64,000 bases of DNA from Brachycybe producta (taxonomy: Eukaryota > Arthropoda > Diplopoda > Playtdesmida > Andrognathidae): positions 577,501 through 641,500 of the forward strand of contig JAUPFP010000032.1 of assembly GCA_036925085.1 (NCBI GenBank), written 5' to 3'. Positions within the stretch are counted from its first letter, which is position 1. The number at the start of each line of letters is the position of its first letter. Positions 21,201 through 30,200 of this stretch are shown piece by piece. Below the pieces are notes generated by a model. That model made no database searches. It saw only the letters and a program-made list of their open reading frames with translations, and was not told where the DNA came from. The translations under genes were made by a program, and so were the position numbers.

Positions 21201-24200
21201 AACTGATAGGACCTGTCATTGTTCTTTTCCTAGAATATTGACTTCGTCGTACAGTTTACAAAAAACTAAGAGTGGGAGAGGAACAAAACAAATATTCTAA
21301 ATCGTAACCTGCTGTAAACTTATTAAAATTATTGTAAAATTATTAATAAAATTCGTTTAAAATCAAACCAACTAAACGAATTCGACTTTTTTTTTAAATA
21401 AACACAAAGTTTGCCTTGCTACGAACTGTATAAGCCTTCATTGGCTTTAGGACCTGTTAAATGAATCTTAACCTTTTCTCGTAAAAGCTAAATTAAGTCT
21501 TTTTCCTGTCCCTAACCAGAGGCAGGCGAGAAATAACAAGTGGCGCAGTCGACAGGATCTTTTTTATTATTATTGGATGTTTTCAGGATAGGATTTTTTT
21601 TATTATTGGGGTAATAAATGATAATTATTGTGTCTTAGAGTTGACAAGATTTTGCCGGAGTGTTGACCCTTTGTTAATTGTCTTGGGGATTTTGTTGTTT
21701 GGAATTTAAATTTGTTTATGTGATATTGTTTTGGGAGGTTCAACCCAGGTAGAAATTCCCCGGGGCATGATAGATTTAAGTTGCATGTTTTTTTTTTATT
21801 TTCATTTTTCTGGTTTTAAAACTTGGGGTTGGGAGTGTATTGTGTGGGAAAGGTTAAAATATTTTTTTTTCATTGCGCACCCGCACAAATACATGCATGC
21901 ACCCCACAAAAAATTCCTCTAAAGAGGAAAAAACAAGGTGGTAGGGACCTATAAATTATAACGAGTCGGAATTGTCAGCAGTCACAACTACGTTTTGTAT
22001 GCATTTCGACTGATTGTTCATCTTCGAGTCAGAGTCAACACAACCATTAGTAGTATAATAGTATGTGTTAATAAAATAAAATAAAAAATGAATTGTGTTA
22101 AAAGTGATCTTTTTTCAAATGAAAAAAAAAATGCCGTATCCAATCAAAGAATGCAAATTATACGAAATTTCTAATGCACACAAATGGTGTATGATTCGCT
22201 CTTCGTATCCACAACGACCAGGCATTATAAGGTTTGCCAGAATAGCACCGACTCTCCATTTTAATGCTGTCACCTACAAACGTCGAATGCAACTAGAACG
22301 AATTAAACGACAAGTTGGCCCGTATGTTCCGTGTTTAGAGCCAGATTGGGGATCCGAAGTAAGAGTCGAGCAGGGACTCATCAAAGCTACTAAACGCACT
22401 ATTGACTGGGTGAACCGGTCCAACAATGAAAATCATCCATACGAAAGTGTAATCGATCCTCTGGGTGTCCACAACCCACAACTTCCAAACGGTTCACAGG
22501 CTACGGAACCCATTGAAGAAGTCAAGTGTGAGGAATGGGATTGGGATCTTCAAATAATTTTGGGGGATAAGCTTCTGACAAAAATTCAAAACGAGCCCTC
22601 CCAATAAAGTAACAAAAATTTGTAAACCAGCTTACTCGCTAGTGCATACAAATTCATCCGTGCTTGGTGCTTTTCTCGCTTGAAACATTTTCCTGTGTAT
22701 GGAGATGAAATAAATGTACTTTGTTCTATGGACCAGTTGCCTTGTGTTTTACCTTGGTGCCCAATAACCCCAAATTGCGAAATAATTGATTTAGGAGCAG
22801 ACGATCACAATATTTTATGTTACGCATTTACACATTTACGAAGCGGAAGAGTTTAAATTCTGGCTAGAAGTGCTTGAATTGTTGCGAGAAATAAAGATTC
22901 TTTGTCAATTATTAGACGGACTTCGAATGAACCTCCAAGGATGAGTGAAGACACATATCTAACACCAACCATTGGAACCATAGCGACAGTGTGTTCCTAT
23001 ACAGGTATCTGTTTAAGAGCTCCTAGCGATCTAAACAACCCATATCAGTGGAAGTGTTTAAGCCACGATTTTGAATTTAGTATCCGATGTTTCCCGTATA
23101 TAACATTAGGAAGACCGGGATCTTCAAACGTACAAGCTTGCCTGGAATATAACGAAGCTCATACAAAGTCAAAAGGGAAGGGTACAAACATTTGAAAGTC
23201 CCAAAAGTGAATCCCCAAACACAAAATTCAGAGTGGGAAAGGGATCCAAAATACTGAAAATAGGGTTAAGAGGGTTAGCATAGGATTCCACATCTTGGTA
23301 GTTCTAATAAGTTCATTGGATGTTGGTTGGGGGCAAGTTTGATTGCAGCAGTTGCCAATGTGTTCTTTGAAATTTTATGCACAGCCGCAGCACGGAGTAA
23401 GTGCTATCTTAGTGGTTTTATTCCGTATCCTGCCTTTCTGTGAAAATTGAAAAAACTGATAGGACCTGTCATTGTTCTTTTCCTAGAATATTGACTTCGT
23501 CGTACAGTTTACAAAAAACTAAGAGTGGGAGAGGAACAAAACAAATATTCTAAATCGTAACCTGCTGTAAACTTATTAAAATTATTGTAAAATTATTAAT
23601 AAAATTCGTTTAAAATCAAACCAACTAAATGAATTCGACTTTTTTTTTTAAATAAACACAAAGTTTGCCTTGCTACGAACTGTATAAGCCTTCATTGGCT
23701 TTAGGACCTGTTAAATCAATCTTAACCTTTTTTTGTAAAAGCTAAATTAAGTCTTTTTCCTGTCCCTAACCAGAGGCAGGCGAGAAATAACAGATGCAAA
23801 ACTCATGTTGTGCAACTCGAAACTCGTGTTGCACAACTTGAAACTCGTGTTGCACAACTTGAAACTCGTGTTGCACAACTTGAAACTCGTGTTGCACAAC
23901 TTGAAACTCGTGTTGCACAACTTGAAACCAGTGTTGTGCAACTTGAAACTCGTGTTGCGCAACTTGAAATGTGTTGGGCACCTTGAAATCTGTGTTGGGC
24001 ACCTTGAAATCCGTGTTGGGCACCTTGAAATTCGTGTTGGGCACCTTGAAATCGATGTTGTGCAACTTGATACTCGTGTTGTGCAACTTGAAACTCGTGT
24101 TGTGTAACTTGAAACTCGTGTTGTGCAACTTGAAACTCGTGTTGTGCAACTTAAAACTCGTGTTGTGCAACTCACTTAAAACTTCATTTTCATTTCTTAA

Positions 24201-27200
24201 GGCTGCCACACGCGTTTCGGTAAACCTGTCAGGGATGCCTGTGTAGGTCAACCGGGGGACAGTAGTGCACCATGTACACGCTCCATCCACGTCGTCTGTG
24301 ACGATGTGGCCCCTGCACAGGCTTGCCTGCATAGGCATACCTGAACGTGTGTGATGGTCTATAGGCGGTTTTTTGGTATAAAAATGGTTTTTGAATGGTT
24401 TTTCTCCAGAGGTTTGAAGTCCCTTAAAAATTAATAGAAAAATAAAGCTAAAGCTAAGCTAAGCTTATAAAAAGCAATCAGCATGAAGCTGATACATTAT
24501 TGTTCGTGCTAATTTTTCTGTTATTCCTCTAAATCGTTTTTAACGATAGTTCTTCAAACGTTTGTCGGAGGATTTTTTCGGTTTATGGGATTTAACACGG
24601 AGTTTAAAAACGTACGATTTTAAGCATTACTTAAAAAAAATAGAAGGACCTTTTCAAAATTTCTATAAAGCGATCACTTAATGAACAATACTTTCTATTG
24701 CATTTTGTGCTTTACTTTATCTTCATTGAGCGAATACGAGACTATTTCTTGACATTTGAGTAACACCCTATATGTCTCGTTGTCGTCTGCTCAAAACGAC
24801 AAGATGGCGGTGTGTTCCTATAGGCTTTTAAGTTGTGACAACAGTTGCAGCAACCTTGGCACGCATTTCGCAACATTTTGTTAAGTAGTGTGATCCCGGC
24901 ATTACTCGAAATTTAAAAAAATCTATCAAAAAATCACAAAGTAAATGAATTTTTGATTTTTCATTGCAGGACATCATAAATGCAGTAATAAAAGCGGCTC
25001 CCGAGATTGTCTACGGCTTGCCTTGCGAATGGAACATTCAATTGAGCTACTTCACTCAAAGCGAAAAATGTTACGAGGAAGGAATCGAACCGAAATTGAT
25101 CCACTGGAACTCGTTTCGCAAAGAAAATGTTCCCAACAAACATGCGGAATTTTTTCAAAAACTTTATCGAACGTTTGTCGAATACGACGGCAATCTTTTG
25201 CGGAAAGAGATTTTGAGCTGCATGCCGTCGAATCTAGTGTCGAAATCGGCATTTTCGTCGTTCGACGACGAGGACTGCAAAGATGCAAGATTAGCCGGGA
25301 AAATTAGCTATCGAACTCATATTTATTTTATGGTGTTTAACGAAAGCGATAAAGTAAAGGGCTTCAATGGCAACTGTGGCGTTTGAATATTTTATTAATT
25401 ATGATATTTTTGGGGCGTTTCAGTATAATGGCGTCGATGTCACTTTAGCCACTCAACTGTCGCTGGACAGAATCCTCATGTTGGAACAGTTGGCATCACA
25501 GTGGACAGGTCAATCAATGTACTGGCCGTTGGCGATAGCCTAGCTCAATTTGATTTTTGGCCAATAGGAATGCAGTGGTATTTTCTCCCTTATAAAAGTA
25601 GCTGTGAAAAGTATTTTCCCATTTTAGTAAAAGTAGCTGCAAATGCCATGCTTTATCGATAACCATGGGACGAATATTAAATTTTCTCGAGTCCGAACCC
25701 TAAAAGGTCCTCATATCCTTCTTATTATTCATTAAGAAGATACAAATAAATGAAATAATATTAAATATTAAATTATTAATAACAATAAAACAAGTGTGAC
25801 ACCTCAAGGTCGCCACAAGGTGATCCATTGGTGATCCGGATAACTGCCGAATTTGCGACAATCACCGGTTTTTTTTAGTGAACGCTTCTATTGGATGTCA
25901 ATGGAATTAAAACGAATTTAGCAAAGTTTTTAACAGTTTTTTTTATTTTAGGTTAGGATTCGAAAAAATTCGAAAGACGAAAAAAAGCGCGAAGATTCGA
26001 GTTTTCGAATCTCGAATATTTTTCAAGATTCGCAGGAGTCGAATGTCCCATCCCTACGTAAAACATAATTCTTTTTTATTATTATTTTTTTTCATTTTTA
26101 TCCATTATATTTGAAATTCAATAAATTTTTGATATTTACAGCGAAACAGTTAGCGAAAAGCGGCTTTACTACTCTGTTTAGTAGACTATTGATTCTGAAG
26201 AGCGGGTTTTATATGCTACAAGAAAAAAAAAATCCTGCGTTCCTAATGGTCAGAATCGAATTGACCAAAGCTATCGCCAACGAGCGGTCACGTTCAGAGC
26301 CGGATTTGCTTGATTAATTCTCCTAGGCAGAAAGTATTATACACACCTCCCTCCAATAAGTGAGCTTAGCTAATTTGTAACGAATTAAAAAAAATCAATA
26401 AAATCAATAAAATATGAAATTTCAATAATTATAGAACTTTTAAGTGCCCAGCACCCCATTTTGTTTGGCGCCCCTAGGCAACTGCCTAAGTTTGCCTGTG
26501 CGTAGATCTCGCTCTGAACACGAATAACATAATTGTTAATTATTTTTTTTTTGCTAAAGGTCCTATGAGTGTTGCAGTGTTTGCATCCGATACAGAAACG
26601 CAATCCTTGATTGATTTTGTATCTTCCTCTGGTGTCCTCAGACAAAGGAGGAACATTGCCTATCACATTGTCTATAAAGAATCTTCGGTAAATTACGAGA
26701 GGGTATCCAACTCTAAAGGGTACTTTGTTGCGATACAATGTTGCGAGTGTGAATCGCATACGTCAGTTGCGATTCTGCACCGCAACATTAGAGAGTTTGC
26801 GAAACTTCGTACGAAATTAGGTTTAACGAAATTTATATATTCAAATGAAGTGATTTCGTTTTCGTTTCGATTTCGTACTTTTAGTTTGCGAAGCAACCAT
26901 CGCCAGTGGCGCCCGCAGGATAATTTCATGAAGGGGGGGGGGGGGGGGGTGATTCCCAGTGCCGCTGGGTGGGTATAATTCGTCCTTGTGCAAACTCTCA
27001 TAAAGGCGCTCTCGACAAGAAAAAGGGAGACTTCTGGAGCCAGTTGAGCACTCCTGAAGCATTTTCAGAGCTTTTAGAGCATTTAAATATTTTTCGACTT
27101 TTGGACGTTTTTTAAAAAAATCCAAAGGCCATTTTTTCGAATTTAAGAAATTCTTGAATTCTTGTGCTTTTCCAAGCTGTTTGGGACTTCTGGGCCGAGT

Positions 27201-30200
27201 GGAGGACTCCTGAGGCATTTTTAGAGCATTTAAATATTGGCGGCTTTTGGCCGTTTTTTGAAAAAAGCTCTTGGCTTTTGAGGCATTTTTTTAATTTTAA
27301 ACATTCTTGAATCGTTATGCTTTTTCAAGCTTTTTGGGGCTTCTGGAGCCAGTTGAGCACTCCTGAAGCATTTTTAGAGCTTTTAGAGCATTTAAATATT
27401 TTTCGACTTTTGGCCGTTTTTTGAAAAAAGCTCTTGGCTTTTGAGGCATTTTTTTGAATTTTAAACATTCTTTAATCCTTATGCTTTTTCAAGCATTTTG
27501 GGACTTCTGGAGCCAGTTGAGCACTCCTGAAGCATTTTTAGAGCATTTAAATATTTTTTGACTTTTGGCCGTTTTTTTTAAATGCAAAGGCTTTTGACCC
27601 ATTTTTTCGAATTTAAGAAATTCTTGAATCCTTGTGCTTTTCCAAGCTGTTTGGGACTTTTGGGCCGAGTGGAGCACTCTTGAGGCATTTTAGAGCTTTT
27701 AGAGCATTTAAATATTTGTCAGCTTTTGACCGTTTTTTGAAAAAAAGCTTGGCTTTTGGACCATTATTTCGAATTTTCAAAATTCTTTAATCCTTGTGCT
27801 TTTCCAAAATTTTTGGGACAACATTAAAAATGGATTTGGAAAGGGGGCGACCGCCCCACCTTGACCCTGTGTGCGGGCGCCCATGATGGTCGTTTGCTGC
27901 TAAACGTAGATTTGTTAACTTTTATTGTTGTCTGAAACCTTCCATATATATATACTAGGGATGGTTATTCCTTTAGAATCGACATCGTTTTCTATTGAAG
28001 CGATGGAAAAATGGCGTCGTTTTCAAATTTCTTTATGCGCGTTTATTTCGTTTCTACGAAATAATTCAATAATTTCGTAATTTTAGTGATCATTTCGTAC
28101 GAAAACTTTATTTTACAACGAAATAAGGCGGAAGTTACATCAAAACCTATCATTTCGTAAATATAATAATTTCGTACGAAATTTCGCTAACTCGGATCAG
28201 CCGCGAACAATTGTATCGCAACAAAGAATCTTAGTGTGTGCTAGCCTTTAACTGACCCCCCCCCCCCCCCCGATTGTATTTTAATTGCAGGTGAATTTTC
28301 AAGTTTATTATCCAATAAATTATCTTCGTAATGTGGCAATGGATCGGGTGACGACACCTTTCGTGATGCACGTCGATGTTGATTTTGTAACGAAAATGAA
28401 ATTGCGCGAATATCTGATAGGCGCCATTCAAAGTTTGAAATTGACAACCGATTCCAAAGTGGTAAAGAAATTTTCACCATTTTCTTCCAATTTTGTTGTA
28501 ATACAGAGAGAAATCGGATAACACGAAAAATTGGGATATGGTAACACGAAAAATCGGATAACAGGAAAGATCGCTTAACACGAAAGATCGCTTAACACGA
28601 AAGATCGGATAGCACGAATTATTTCGTAACGTTTCTCCTGAAAAACGTTCGCTTGAAAAATATAAATTTTCACAAAGCTGCGGGTTAAGGGGAAGGGGGA
28701 GGGGAAGGACCTGCTATAGAACATAACAACCAAACAAAAACAAATTAAATATATGTAAAACCACCTTAAGAGGCTACATCGCAAAATTACTTCGAAAAAT
28801 CTCCACAAAGAGCGCTAGCATCGTTTTTCTATTGAACCCTTAGACCCAATGTTAAAGTAAAAAACGTTAGTTTTTAAAATACACAACAGTCGCGGCGGCA
28901 ATATGTTGATTTTTCATATTTAAAGTTGTCCAATTTTTATGGTTCAAAGTGCAATGTGCACCGTAAATACATGCTGATTGATTGATAGAATGACAAAAAA
29001 TTGGAAAGTGCGCTTCTATTTTTTTAAAAAGTGTTTCAAAATCGCGAATTTCTAACTCTTATGTTAAACTCCATTGAGTACGCCCAAATAAGAAAAAACA
29101 TTCATTAAAAGGCTCATAAAAATAGCTAAAAATAATTAAAAAAAAAAACAAAAAAATCAGCAAGTGCGCCAATGTGGTTTATTTGTGGTTTTTTAAAATT
29201 ATTATTACGTATTTTACGAGCCTTTTAATGGATGTTTTTTGCTTACGAGTGCACGTACTCAATAGAGTTTAACGTAAGAGTTAGAAATGCGCGATTTTGA
29301 AATAATTTTTAAAAATAGAACCGCACTTTTCAATTTTTTGTCATTCTATCACTCGATCAGCCTATATTTAAGGTGCACATTGCACTTTGAACCATCAAAA
29401 TTAGACAACTTTAAATATGAAAAATAAACATATTGCCGCCGCGACTGTGTATTTTAAAAATTAACGTTTTTTTCTATGGGCTCAATAGAAAAACGATGCT
29501 AGCGCTCTTTGCGGAGATTATTTGAAGTAATTTTGCCTCTTAACCTGACGATCATTTTTTTTTTATCAAAATTTTGACAGGCGCTTGTAATTCCACCGTT
29601 TGAGACCAAAAAACAGCATTTTGCAACACCATTTCTGAAGAAACATATTGTAATTCAATTGGAGAAGAATATTGTTACACCATTTCGGTAACATTCTATG
29701 AGCGTCTATAGAAAACGCGAACATTTGAAGCATGCATTTCCAAAAACGTTGTAAATGCCAAAATTTAAATTTCTCGCCTCAGGAGATAGAAAAACACAAT
29801 TTTCTACTAAACCAATCACATTAAAGGCATAAAATATTGTAATCCAATTTACAGGAAGCTAAGAAATGAAGAGAATCAATTAAAAATAATTAATTAGTAA
29901 TTAGAATATTTTTTAAAAATATTTTAATCTTCATTTTAGTTTCAAAAAACGTTGTAAATGCCAACATGCAAAGCTATGCTGACAAGTTGTCACTATAGTG
30001 ACATTGTTGGCGTTTACAACGTGACTATGGTCACTAAGTGACTGGCCAGGTTGCCACTCGAATTGCTATTGGCTGTTACAACGTTATGACTTGCACAACG
30101 ATTTTACTTCATTTTTACTACTAGGAACAGCACTTTTTCGTGACAAGCAAAGTCTCCTTGCAAAAAATGGCCTTTACAACCCATTTTTGATTTAAAACGT

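Noticed and set aside
21022..21219. Minus-strand ORF in the LTR of the small element
   Set aside because: It lies wholly within a 635-bp direct repeat that behaves as an LTR. No domain signal.
23747..24338. Several overlapping 91-190-aa ORFs on both strands
   Set aside because: All are read-throughs of a 21-bp minisatellite inside LARGE intron 7.
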